Assembly (NCBI GenBank): GCA_934630985.1
Contig: CAKTXO010000036.1
Location: 1-13,363 of the forward strand
Origin: an uncultured Oscillospiraceae bacterium
GTDB lineage: Bacteria; Bacillota; Clostridia; Oscillospirales; Oscillospiraceae
DNA length: 13,363 bases
Direction: 5' to 3'
Position numbers and translations under genes: made by a program. This document shows positions 6,997 through 13,175 of the stretch, piece by piece. Each line of letters opens with the position of its first letter. Position 1 is the first letter of the stretch. Below the pieces are notes generated by a model. That model made no database searches, was not told the DNA's origin, and saw only the letters and a list, made by a program, of their open reading frames with translations.

Positions 6997-8013
6997 TCAA
7001 TCTCCGTAGCCCATGGGGTTCTGGGTCTGCCAGCGCCAGGAATCCCGGCACATATCCTCCAGATTCTTCTCGGCCTTCCACCCAAGCACCTGGGCGCTCT
7101 TGGTGGGGTCGGCATAGCAGGTGGGCAGATCGCCGGGACGGCGATCCACGATCTTGTAGGGCAGGGTCAGGTTGTTGGCCTTCTCGAAGGCATGAACCAT
7201 GTCCAGCACGCTGTAGCCAATGCCGGTACCCAGGTTGAACACCTCGCAGCCCGGATGGCCTACCACATACTTCACCGCCGCCACATGACCCTTGGCCAGG
7301 TCTACCACATGGATGTAGTCCCGGACGCCGGTGCCGTCGGGGGTGGGATAGTCGTTGCCGTAGACGCTCAGGCACTCCCGGCGGCCGATGGCCACCTGGG
7401 TAATGTAGGGCATCAGATTGTTGGGAATGCCTCTGGGATCCTCGCCGATGAGGCCACTTTCGTGAGCACCGATGGGATTGAAGTAGCGCAGGAGCACCAC
7501 GTTCCACTGGGGATCCGCGTGGCTCATGCCGGACAGAATCTGCTCGGTCATGTATTTCGTCCAGCCGTAGGGATTGGTGCAGCCGCCGGTGCGGGAGGTC
7601 TCCCGCAGGGGCATCTCATTGTCCCCGGAATAGACGGTAGCGGAGGAAGAGAAGATGATCTTCTTGCAGCCCACCTCGCCCATGACCTTGGTCAGCACCA
7701 GAGTGGTGTTCAGGTTGTTGTCATAATACCGCCAGGGCTGGGCAACGGACTCGCCCACGGCTTTGAGCCCGGCAAAGTGAATGACGGCGGCGATTCCGTT
7801 CTCGGCGAAGATTTTGCGGAGCAGTGCCTCGTCCCGGACATCGCCCTGGTAGAACTTGGGCTTCTTGCCGGTGAGCTTTTCCACCCGCTCCAGGCTCTTG
7901 GGGTTGGAATTGCACAGATTGTCCACCACGACCACGCCGTAGCCGCTGTTCAGCAGCTCCACGCAGGTGTGAGAGCCGATGTATCCGGCACCGCCGGTTA
8001 CCAGAATGTTCAT
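6997..8013 (-). CDS. galE: UDP-glucose 4-epimerase with Cys at the substrate gate
   Basis: This 338-residue SDR enzyme interconverts UDP-glucose and UDP-galactose in the cytoplasm. It has the same length as E. coli GalE and keeps its numbering: GGAGYIG (7-13), S124 in SSSATVY, Y149 and K153 in YGWTK. Counting back 40 residues from the C-terminus without a gap aligns LPTCYAD with LPAYWAD of E. coli, so E. coli Tyr299 is Cys here. A small residue at that site allows UDP-GlcNAc/UDP-GalNAc epimerisation in other GalE enzymes, so dual activity is predicted. The start is clear: AAGGAGG lies 6 nt upstream of the ATG. It lies downstream of nahK on the same strand but 253 bp away, with its own promoter and the bidirectional terminator behind it. 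Confidence 0.97.
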   Translation of the reverse strand: MNILVTGGAGYIGSHTCVELLNSGYGVVVVDNLCNSNPKSLERVEKLTGKKPKFYQGDVRDEALLRKIFAENGIAAVIHFAGLKAVGESVAQPWRYYDNNLNTTLVLTKVMGEVGCKKIIFSSSATVYSGDNEMPLRETSRTGGCTNPYGWTKYMTEQILSGMSHADPQWNVVLLRYFNPIGAHESGLIGEDPRGIPNNLMPYITQVAIGRRECLSVYGNDYPTPDGTGVRDYIHVVDLAKGHVAAVKYVVGHPGCEVFNLGTGIGYSVLDMVHAFEKANNLTLPYKIVDRRPGDLPTCYADPTKSAQVLGWKAEKNLEDMCRDSWRWQTQNPMGYGD

Positions 8014-8078
8014 AAATGGCCTCCTTTGTAAATTCAGGATGATTCTTTATGGAAATGGAATGCGCTCAAATAGAAGGT

Positions 8079-8116
8079 GTCATTGCGAACCAGTGCGCAC
8101 ACTGGTGTGGCAATCC
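8079..8116 (+). repeat. R1 palindromic intergenic repeat, copy 5
   Basis: Complete 38-bp element, identical to copy 1 in its visible bases. It sits between the galE promoter and the galE start codon, so it is transcribed, in reverse sense, in the galE leader. Confidence 0.85.
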
Positions 8117-8166
8117 CCCGGTTCTTCCGAGAACTATCGGATTCGACCTCATCCGCCCTTCGGGCA

Positions 8167-8187
8167 CCTTCCCCTCCCAGGGGAAGG
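8167..8187. repeat. Hairpin module in the galE leader
   Basis: Perfect 9-bp arms (ccttcccct / aggggaagg) around CCC. The preceding bases contain a smaller stem (gccc ttc gggc). Part of the same module (ctcccaggggaaggctt) occurs at 6847-6864. Confidence 0.75.
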
Positions 8188-8231
8188 CTTGGAGCCGACC
8201 CTACATTATAAATAAATGTAAGTTTGCCTGT

Positions 8232-8260
8232 ATTATACTTCTCCGAAGGTTGGATGTCAA
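8232..8260 (-). promoter_or_regulatory. Consensus sigma-A promoter for galE
   Basis: On the minus strand, TTGACA (8260-8255) and TATAAT (8237-8232) are separated by 17 bp, a perfect match to consensus. It starts just after the nahK stop codon. The predicted leader is about 210 nt and includes repeat R1 copy 5 and the hairpin at 8167-8187, so galE can be expressed independently of nahK. Confidence 0.88.
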
Positions 8261-8266
8261 TCAAAA

Positions 8267-9388
8267 TCAGGCGTACTTGGCCACCACCGCGGCCATCCGG
8301 TCGAACTGAGCCTCCATGTCGGACACCAGCTTGAACTGGGTACGGGCTCTGTCCAGATTCTGCTCCGGGTAGTGGATGCGGAAATAATGGTCGCCCTCCA
8401 GGTAGTCCGTCAGGAACCGGATGCCGCACTCCAGGGTCATGAGTCTCGCGCCCCAGGGCAGGTATTCCAGCTCCGCCTCCGTCAGGCTGCCCTGGGCTCC
8501 TTCCAGGAAGCCCCGGGTGTAGGCTTCAAACAGGTCGATGTCGAAATTGACCTTGCTCAGGTCCTTCTCGTCCTCCTTGCTGTGGTTGGCGCCGAAGCGG
8601 ATGGAGTCGCCGAAGTCGTTGATGCTCAGACCCGGCATAGTGGTGTCCAGGTCGATGACGCAGATGCCCTCGTGAGTAGCCCGGTCGATGAGGATGTTGT
8701 TGAGCTTGGTGTCGTTGTGGGTGACCCGCAGAGGCAGCTTTCCCTCCCGCAGAGCGGCAAGCGCCACGGAGCAGTCCGCTTTCCGGTGGAGGACGAACTG
8801 AATCTCCTGTTCCACATCCTTGGCTCGGTTCCTTTTGTCGGCAGCCAGGGCGGCCTCAAACTTGGCGAACCTGTCCTCGGTATTGTGGAAGTTCACGATG
8901 GTCTCGTGGAGGGTTTCCGCGGGATAATCCTGGAGCAGGTACTGGAACCGGCCGAAAGCCCGGGCGGAGGCCTCGAAGAGCTCCGGGGTCGCGGACTGGA
9001 AGCAGTCGGTATTTTCAATGAAGGGGGTCAGCCGCCAGACCTTGCCGTTTTCGTCGGTATAGAAGTCCCGGCCATCCTTCGTTTTCACCAGGCTCAGGGT
9101 CTCCCGGGCAGGATCCCCGCCGGCGGCGATGATCTTCTTCCTTAAATAAGAGGTAATGCCGATGAAGTTCTCCATCAGCTCCTCCGGATGGGGAAAGGCC
9201 GCCCGGCTCATACCCTGGAGAATAAACCGGACAGGATCCCCCTCCTGGGGCTGGCAGACCACGCAGTAGGTGTCATTGATGTGTCCCTGGCCGTAGCGCA
9301 CGGCGCCCAGCAGGGTTTCCGGGAAATCGTAGGCGCTCAGAACTTTCTGAAGAATCGGATCCTGATGACCTTGGGTAACGTTTTCCAT
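8267..9388 (-). CDS. nahK: N-acetylhexosamine 1-kinase
   Basis: This 373-residue cytoplasmic kinase of the aminoglycoside-phosphotransferase fold is predicted to phosphorylate GlcNAc or GalNAc at C1 with ATP. It resembles Bifidobacterium NahK (LnpB) over its whole length. Shared blocks are GQGHINDTY near the N-terminus (33-41), RVTHNDTKLNNIL (221-233, D226 of HND expected catalytic), VIDLDT (244-249, metal/ATP site), GDSIRFGA (260-267), EDEKDLSKV (272-280) and YPEQNL.R.RTQ.KLV near the C-terminus. The ATG at 9388 has AGGAGG 8 nt upstream. Its neighbours are galE downstream on the same strand and a sugar ABC transporter divergent from it, as expected for use of host-glycan or milk-oligosaccharide hexosamines. 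No phosphorylase or uridylyltransferase gene is present in the window. Exact sugar specificity cannot be read from the sequence. Confidence 0.92.
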   Translation of the reverse strand: MENVTQGHQDPILQKVLSAYDFPETLLGAVRYGQGHINDTYCVVCQPQEGDPVRFILQGMSRAAFPHPEELMENFIGITSYLRKKIIAAGGDPARETLSLVKTKDGRDFYTDENGKVWRLTPFIENTDCFQSATPELFEASARAFGRFQYLLQDYPAETLHETIVNFHNTEDRFAKFEAALAADKRNRAKDVEQEIQFVLHRKADCSVALAALREGKLPLRVTHNDTKLNNILIDRATHEGICVIDLDTTMPGLSINDFGDSIRFGANHSKEDEKDLSKVNFDIDLFEAYTRGFLEGAQGSLTEAELEYLPWGARLMTLECGIRFLTDYLEGDHYFRIHYPEQNLDRARTQFKLVSDMEAQFDRMAAVVAKYA

Positions 9389-9449
9389 TGCTGCTTCCTC
9401 CTTATGTTTTTCACATTCTTTGAATTTCGCACGGAAATAGTTGATTTAT

Positions 9450-9471
9450 GCAAACGTCATCTTCGTTTTGC
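9450..9471. promoter_or_regulatory. Possible operator in the nahK leader
   Basis: Imperfect inverted repeat GCAAACG - 7 nt - CGTTTTGC, placed about +6 to +27 from the predicted nahK transcription start. The position and the CG-containing arms would suit a LacI- or GntR-type repressor, but no regulator gene is in view. Confidence 0.3.
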
Positions 9472-9483
9472 TCAATTTTCTTC

Positions 9484-9512
9484 AGTATACCACAGAAAAT
9501 ACCGATTGGCAA
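9484..9512 (-). promoter_or_regulatory. Promoter of nahK
   Basis: On the minus strand, TTGCCA (9512-9507) and TATACT (9489-9484) have a 17-bp spacer. Transcription would start near 9477, with a leader of about 90 nt before the ATG at 9388. Confidence 0.75.
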
Positions 9513-9546
9513 CCATTTTTCGGGACTGTTTTTGTGATTTTATATT

Positions 9547-9562
9547 TTGTAAAATTATACAA
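9547..9562. promoter_or_regulatory. AT-rich inverted repeat between divergent promoters
   Basis: TTGTA - 6 nt - TACAA lies in the AT-rich stretch between the nahK and transporter promoters, upstream of both -35 boxes. It could be a shared activator site. The arms are short and chance is not excluded. Confidence 0.25.
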
Positions 9563-9641
9563 TTTGAAGCATTCAGAATTGTTGAAACATCCAATTTTGT
9601 CTATTTCGTCGAATTCCGCCCCATTTTCGGGTGATTTTTCA

Positions 9642-9669
9642 TTGACTTCTCGTTTTTTTCCTGTATACT
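9642..9669 (+). promoter_or_regulatory. Promoter of the sugar transporter operon
   Basis: TTGACT (9642-9647) and TATACT (9664-9669) have a 16-bp spacer that includes a T-run. Transcription would start near 9676, giving a leader of about 85 nt before the binding-protein gene. Confidence 0.72.
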
Positions 9670-9710
9670 AGGGGTAAGGATAGAAAAAGACAAATCCGGT
9701 TCGGCATTAT

Positions 9711-9725
9711 CAGTGCATAGCACTG
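9711..9725. promoter_or_regulatory. Palindrome in the transporter leader
   Basis: Perfect CAGTGC-ATA-GCACTG lies about +36 to +50 from the predicted start and 23 nt before the ribosome site. It may be an operator or a small leader hairpin. Confidence 0.3.
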
Positions 9726-9760
9726 TTGATTGCATACTTAATTACAATGGAGGAAACAAG

Positions 9761-11050
9761 ATGAAGAAGATTATCTCCCTGCTGCTGGTTCTGGCCATGG
9801 CTCTGACCCTGGCTGCCTGCGGCGGCAATGCTGCCCCCGCTGCCACCGAGGCTCCCAAGGCCGACGCTCCCGCCGCCTCCCAGGCACCTGCCGCCTCCGG
9901 CGACAAGGTCACCGTTACCATGATTACCTGTCAGTACGGCAAGCAGACCCAGCAGTGGTGGGCCGACTTCGCCGACAAGTTCAATGCCGAGCATGAGAAC
10001 ATTGAGGTCGTTGTGGACTGCGTGTCCTGGAACGATGTCTACACCGTGGTCAACACCCGTGTTGCCAACGGCGAGGCTCCTGACCTGCTGAACATCGACG
10101 TGTTCGCCGACTACCAGGCTGACGGCCTGCTGCTGCCCGCCAAGGATTGGGTTTCCGAGGAGACCTACGCCAAGTTCTACCCCTCCTTCCTGGAGCAGTC
10201 CGTTGTGGACGGCACTGTTTGGGCCGTGCCCGATCTGGCTTCCGCCCGTGCTCTGTACTTCAACAAGGACATCCTGGAGCAGGCCGGTGTCACCGTTCCC
10301 GCCACCTGGGAAGAGCTGAAGGCCGCCTGTGAGGCTATCAAGAAGAATTGCCCCGATGTCTACCCCTGGGGCGTTGACATGACCACCGATGAAGGCCAGG
10401 CCTGCTTCGCTTACTACGCCTGGAACAACGGCGGCGGCTTCGTGGACGACGAGGGCAACTGGGCTCTGAACTCCGCTGAGAACGTGGAAGCCGTCAACTA
10501 TGTGGTTGACCTGATCAAGTCTGGTCTGACCAACACCGATCCCACCACCGAGACCCGCTACGACCTGCAGGAGATGTTCGCTGCCGGCAAGCTGGCTATG
10601 ATGATCGGACCCAACCAGATCTCCAAGTACTGCCAGGAGAACGGCGGCATCAACTTCGGCGTCGCTTCCCTGCCTACCAACGGCGATAAGGCCGGTGCTT
10701 CCGTGGGCGTTATGGACCGGTTCATGTGCTTCGACAACGGCTACACCGATGAGGAGCTGGCTGCCATCACCTCCGTGATCGACGCCTTCTATGACGACCA
10801 GCCCTACGCTGACTGGGTTCTGATGGAGGACTTCCTGCCCGCCACCTCTACTGGTGCTGAGCTGTGTGCCGAAGCCAACCCCGACATGACTGCTTGGATT
10901 GACGTTGTTGGCTCCTCCAAGTTCTATCCCACCGCCAAGGCCGAGTGGGCAGACGTGAAGCAGGGTGTCATCGACGTGGAGCAGCAGGTTCTGCTGGGCG
11001 GCGATGCTCAGAAGCTGCTGGATAACCTCCAGTCCGAAATTGCCGGTTAA
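9761..11050 (+). CDS. Sugar ABC transporter solute-binding lipoprotein (family 1)
   Basis: This 429-residue extracellular binding protein is predicted to deliver an oligosaccharide or sugar to the two permeases encoded downstream. A lipoprotein signal (MKKIISLLLVLAMALTLAAC) gives C20 as the lipid anchor, followed by an Ala/Pro-rich tether (about 21-46). The mature part has the order usual for family-1 sugar binders: a strand and helix with WWADFADKFNAEHENIEV, APDLLNID, and an ARALYFNKDILEQAGV-PATWEEL hinge segment. The start at 9761 has GGAGG 7 nt upstream; the longer in-frame start at 9713 lies in the leader without a ribosome site. Codons are strongly biased (GCC, ACC, CTG, AAG), suggesting high expression. 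The substrate is not readable; divergent nahK suggests a HexNAc-containing glycan (inference). Confidence 0.95.
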   Translation: MKKIISLLLVLAMALTLAACGGNAAPAATEAPKADAPAASQAPAASGDKVTVTMITCQYGKQTQQWWADFADKFNAEHENIEVVVDCVSWNDVYTVVNTRVANGEAPDLLNIDVFADYQADGLLLPAKDWVSEETYAKFYPSFLEQSVVDGTVWAVPDLASARALYFNKDILEQAGVTVPATWEELKAACEAIKKNCPDVYPWGVDMTTDEGQACFAYYAWNNGGGFVDDEGNWALNSAENVEAVNYVVDLIKSGLTNTDPTTETRYDLQEMFAAGKLAMMIGPNQISKYCQENGGINFGVASLPTNGDKAGASVGVMDRFMCFDNGYTDEELAAITSVIDAFYDDQPYADWVLMEDFLPATSTGAELCAEANPDMTAWIDVVGSSKFYPTAKAEWADVKQGVIDVEQQVLLGGDAQKLLDNLQSEIAG

Positions 11051-11086
11051 TTTCCCGCAACCGACACCGCTGTAACCTAGCATTCC

Positions 11087-11114
11087 AGTGGGCCGGGCTT
11101 TGGCCCGGCCCACT
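11087..11114 (+). terminator. GC-rich hairpin between binding protein and permease genes
   Basis: Perfect 12-bp stem (agtgggccgggc / gcccggcccact) with a TTTG loop, 37 nt after the stop codon. Only a short TT follows, so it more likely stabilises the upstream mRNA or terminates partially than ends the operon. Confidence 0.6.
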
Positions 11115-11120
11115 TTCCAT

Positions 11121-11174
11121 GCAGCCTTTTTCAAAGTGCTGCCGCACGAGATGCCGCGTTTTGAAAGCGGCTGC
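11121..11174 (+). promoter_or_regulatory. Second stem-loop just upstream of the permease ribosome site
   Basis: Arms gcagcctttttcaaa (11121-11135) and tttgaaagcggctgc (11160-11174) pair at 13 of 15 positions. A small inner stem (gtgc tgcc gcac) sits in the loop. It ends 6 nt before the purine tract used by the permease gene, so it could affect that gene's translation. Confidence 0.45.
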
Positions 11175-11198
11175 ATATCAAAGGGGGTACCATCTTAC

Positions 11199-12086
11199 AT
11201 GAAAAAACCGTACAAGCTCCAAAGCACGGCAGAGCCCTACCTGTGGATTCTGCCCAGCGTCATCCTGATGGCAATTTTCATTATCATTCCCATTGGCTTC
11301 GTCTTCCGCATGGCTTTCAGCCAGGTGACCAAGTCCGGCCTTATCAAGGACTTCGCCGGATTTGCCAACTTCCAGAAGGTGCTTGGCAGCCCCAAGTTCA
11401 CCATGGTGCTGAAGAACACCGTGATTTGGACCATCTTAGTGGTGGTTCTGTCCACGGTGCTGGGCTTCATTCTGGCGCTGCTGCTGAACAATGAATTCAA
11501 GGGCCGGAAAATTGCCCGAGCCATTGTGGTCTTCCCCTGGGCAACCACCCTGGTCATTCAGGCCTCTGCCTGGAAGTTCATCATCAACACCGACTACGGT
11601 GCCCTGAACACCCTGCTGAAAACCCTGGGCATCATTCAGCAGAATGTGAACTGGACGCCTACCCCGGAGGCCTACTTCGCCTGGGAAATCGCCTGCGGCA
11701 TTTTCGTCACCATTCCCTTTGTCTGCTTCACCGCACTGTCCGGCCTGCAGAGCATCGACAATGCCCTGTATGAGGCCGCCACCGTGGACGGCTCCAACTA
11801 CTGGCAGAAGCTGTTCCACATCACCCTGCCTCTGGTCAAGCCCAGCCTGACCGTGGCCACGGTGCTGAACATCATCTATGTGTTCAACTCCTTCCCCATC
11901 GTCTGGACAATGACCAAGGGCGACCCTGCCAGCCGCACCGACACCCTGGTCACCTATCTCTACAAGCTGGCCTTCTATAACGGCAAGCAAGGCGAAGCTG
12001 CCGCGGTATCCGTCATCGGCTTCCTCATTCTGCTGGTTTGCGCCAGCTGCTACATGGTTTCCACTCTGAAGAAAGGAGAGGACTGA
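11199..12086 (+). CDS. Sugar ABC transporter permease 1 (MalF-like)
   Basis: This 295-residue inner-membrane permease is one half of the channel of a CUT1 sugar importer. About six membrane segments are visible: 13-37, 74-97, about 105-123, about 158-181, a hydrophobic stretch in the 220s-230s, and a last one near the C-terminus. The cytoplasmic EAA loop that docks the ATPase reads EAATVDG (192-198) with the expected Leu-Pro (210-211). I chose the ATG at 11199 because the protein then starts MKKPYKLQ like its relatives. Its ribosome site (AAGGGGG about 11 nt upstream) is poor, and an in-frame ATG at 11151 lies in the upstream hairpin and has none. The binding-protein gene ends 148 bp earlier with two hairpins between; the next permease follows after 3 nt. 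Confidence 0.95.
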   Translation: MKKPYKLQSTAEPYLWILPSVILMAIFIIIPIGFVFRMAFSQVTKSGLIKDFAGFANFQKVLGSPKFTMVLKNTVIWTILVVVLSTVLGFILALLLNNEFKGRKIARAIVVFPWATTLVIQASAWKFIINTDYGALNTLLKTLGIIQQNVNWTPTPEAYFAWEIACGIFVTIPFVCFTALSGLQSIDNALYEAATVDGSNYWQKLFHITLPLVKPSLTVATVLNIIYVFNSFPIVWTMTKGDPASRTDTLVTYLYKLAFYNGKQGEAAAVSVIGFLILLVCASCYMVSTLKKGED

Positions 12087-12089
12087 TTT

Positions 12090-12944
12090 ATGACTCTGGA
12101 ATCTTCCCGGATGAACTGGACCGCGCTTTTGCGCCGGATTCTCCTCTATTTCGTGGTAGCCGTCATCTGCCTGTTCATTCTCTACCCCTACTTCGTCATG
12201 GTCTGCACCGCTCTGAAAAGCCGTGAGGAAATCTTTAACATCAACGGCACCGTCTTCCCCATTCAGGTGATGTGGTCCAACTTCCTGGATATCTGGTCCC
12301 GGGCGCCCATGGCTCAGTATATGTTCAACTCTGTCGCCATTGCCGCCGGTTCCACCGCCATTGCCATGATCTGCGGCATTCCCGCGGCCTACGCCCTGGC
12401 CCGTATGAAGTTCAAAGGCCAGACCGCCTTCCTGGGCTTCATCATCGTCTCCCAGATGTTCGCCCCCGTGGTGCTGCTGATTGGTATCTACAAGGTCATG
12501 CAGGTGATGAATCTGACCAACAACATTCTTGGCCTGATCTTCATCAACGCCGCCTTCAACCAGGCCTTCACCATTTGGCTGCTCCGGGGCACCTTCCTGT
12601 CCATCTCCGCGGAGATGGAGCAGGCCGCCACCATCGACGGCTGCAACCGGGTTCAGGCCATGTTCAAGGTGCTGCTGCCCGTGGCCGCCCCCGGCATCGT
12701 CACCACCCTGATCTTCATTTTCATCAACGCCTGGAACGAGTACACCGTGGCCCTGTGCCTGATTTCCACCGACACCTTCAAGCCTCTGACCGTGGGCATC
12801 AACATTTTCAACGGCTACAATATGATCGAGTGGCAGTACCTGTTTGCCGCCTCCATCTTCGCCATCATCCCCGTTGTCATCCTGTTCATGTCCATCGAGA
12901 AGAACCTGACCAGCGGCCTCACCGCCGGCGGCGTCAAGGGCTAA
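12090..12944 (+). CDS. Sugar ABC transporter permease 2 (MalG-like)
   Basis: This 284-residue inner-membrane permease is the partner of the preceding one. A long N-terminal membrane helix (about 16-40) is followed by the LKSREEIF segment common in MalG-type proteins. Further helices are at about 80-100, 112-135, 140-160 and 200-220, with a last one near the C-terminus. The EAA loop is EQAATIDG (177-184), followed by Leu-Leu-Pro (195-197). It starts 3 nt after the stop of permease 1, and the ribosome site (AAAGGAGAGG) lies in the end of that gene, so the two are translationally coupled. No ATP-binding protein gene follows. Many Firmicutes CUT1 importers use a shared MsmK-type ATPase encoded elsewhere, which is the likely case here. 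Confidence 0.95.
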   Translation: MTLESSRMNWTALLRRILLYFVVAVICLFILYPYFVMVCTALKSREEIFNINGTVFPIQVMWSNFLDIWSRAPMAQYMFNSVAIAAGSTAIAMICGIPAAYALARMKFKGQTAFLGFIIVSQMFAPVVLLIGIYKVMQVMNLTNNILGLIFINAAFNQAFTIWLLRGTFLSISAEMEQAATIDGCNRVQAMFKVLLPVAAPGIVTTLIFIFINAWNEYTVALCLISTDTFKPLTVGINIFNGYNMIEWQYLFAASIFAIIPVVILFMSIEKNLTSGLTAGGVKG

Positions 12945-12950
12945 AAAATG

Positions 12951-12998
12951 GCCCCCTTGTGCAAAGGGGGCTGGCAGCGAAGCTGACTGGGGGATTGT
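12951..12998 (-). repeat. R3 two-hairpin repeat, copy B
   Basis: Reverse-complement copy of the layout at 6577-6632. gccccctt...aagggggc (12951-12971) is followed by CAGC-GAA-GCTG (12975-12985) and actgggggattgt. It starts 6 nt after the permease 2 stop codon and may also act in transcript 3'-end formation. Confidence 0.75.
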
Positions 12999-13025
12999 CA
13001 AAAACGAAAAGTTCTGATCCCCTCA

Positions 13026-13054
13026 GTCATGGCCTTGCGTGAGACGGCCATGAC
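13026..13054. repeat. Hairpin in the operon's 3' region
   Basis: Perfect 9-bp arms (gtcatggcc / ggccatgac) with a 11-nt loop, lying between R3 copy B and the terminator. The bases just before it (gttctgatcccctca) match, in reverse complement, 6528-6542 in the malY-galE spacer. Confidence 0.6.
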
Positions 13055-13055
13055 A

Positions 13056-13086
13056 GCTCCCCTTGGTCACCAAGGGGAGCCTTTTT
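13056..13086 (+). terminator. Intrinsic terminator of the transporter operon
   Basis: Perfect 11-bp stem (gctccccttgg / ccaaggggagc) with a TCA loop, followed after one C by TTTTT. It separates the transporter operon from the FMN-enzyme gene. Confidence 0.85.
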
Positions 13087-13117
13087 CTCCCCGCCAGATG
13101 ATTTTTCCTTTTGGGAC

Positions 13118-13146
13118 GTGACTTTTCTGACAAAGCGTGCTATGAT
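13118..13146 (+). promoter_or_regulatory. Probable promoter of the FMN-enzyme gene
   Basis: GTGACT (13118-13123) and TATGAT (13141-13146) with a 17-bp spacer. The -35 box is weak, the -10 box is good. The predicted leader is about 25 nt. Confidence 0.5.
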
Positions 13147-13175
13147 AAAAGAAAAATCCTCAGGAGGAAACAAAT

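Noticed and set aside
4953..8116. Repeated 38-bp palindromes considered as a CRISPR array
   Set aside because: Copies are irregularly spaced (about 190 to 1390 bp apart), occur in both orientations and are separated by genes; no cas genes are present.
9710..11176. Long open frame antisense to the binding-protein gene
   Set aside because: Strong codon bias in the sense gene leaves the opposite strand open; the product is Gly/Val/His-rich, matches nothing known, and lacks a ribosome site.
11151..11198. Alternative upstream ATG for permease 1
   Set aside because: It has no ribosome site and lies inside a stem-loop; starting at 11199 gives the N-terminus expected for the family.
11436..13001. 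Long minus-strand open frame over both permease genes
   Set aside because: Its His/Gly/Asp-rich composition is the usual mirror of hydrophobic permease codons; no start signal, and the sense genes are certain.
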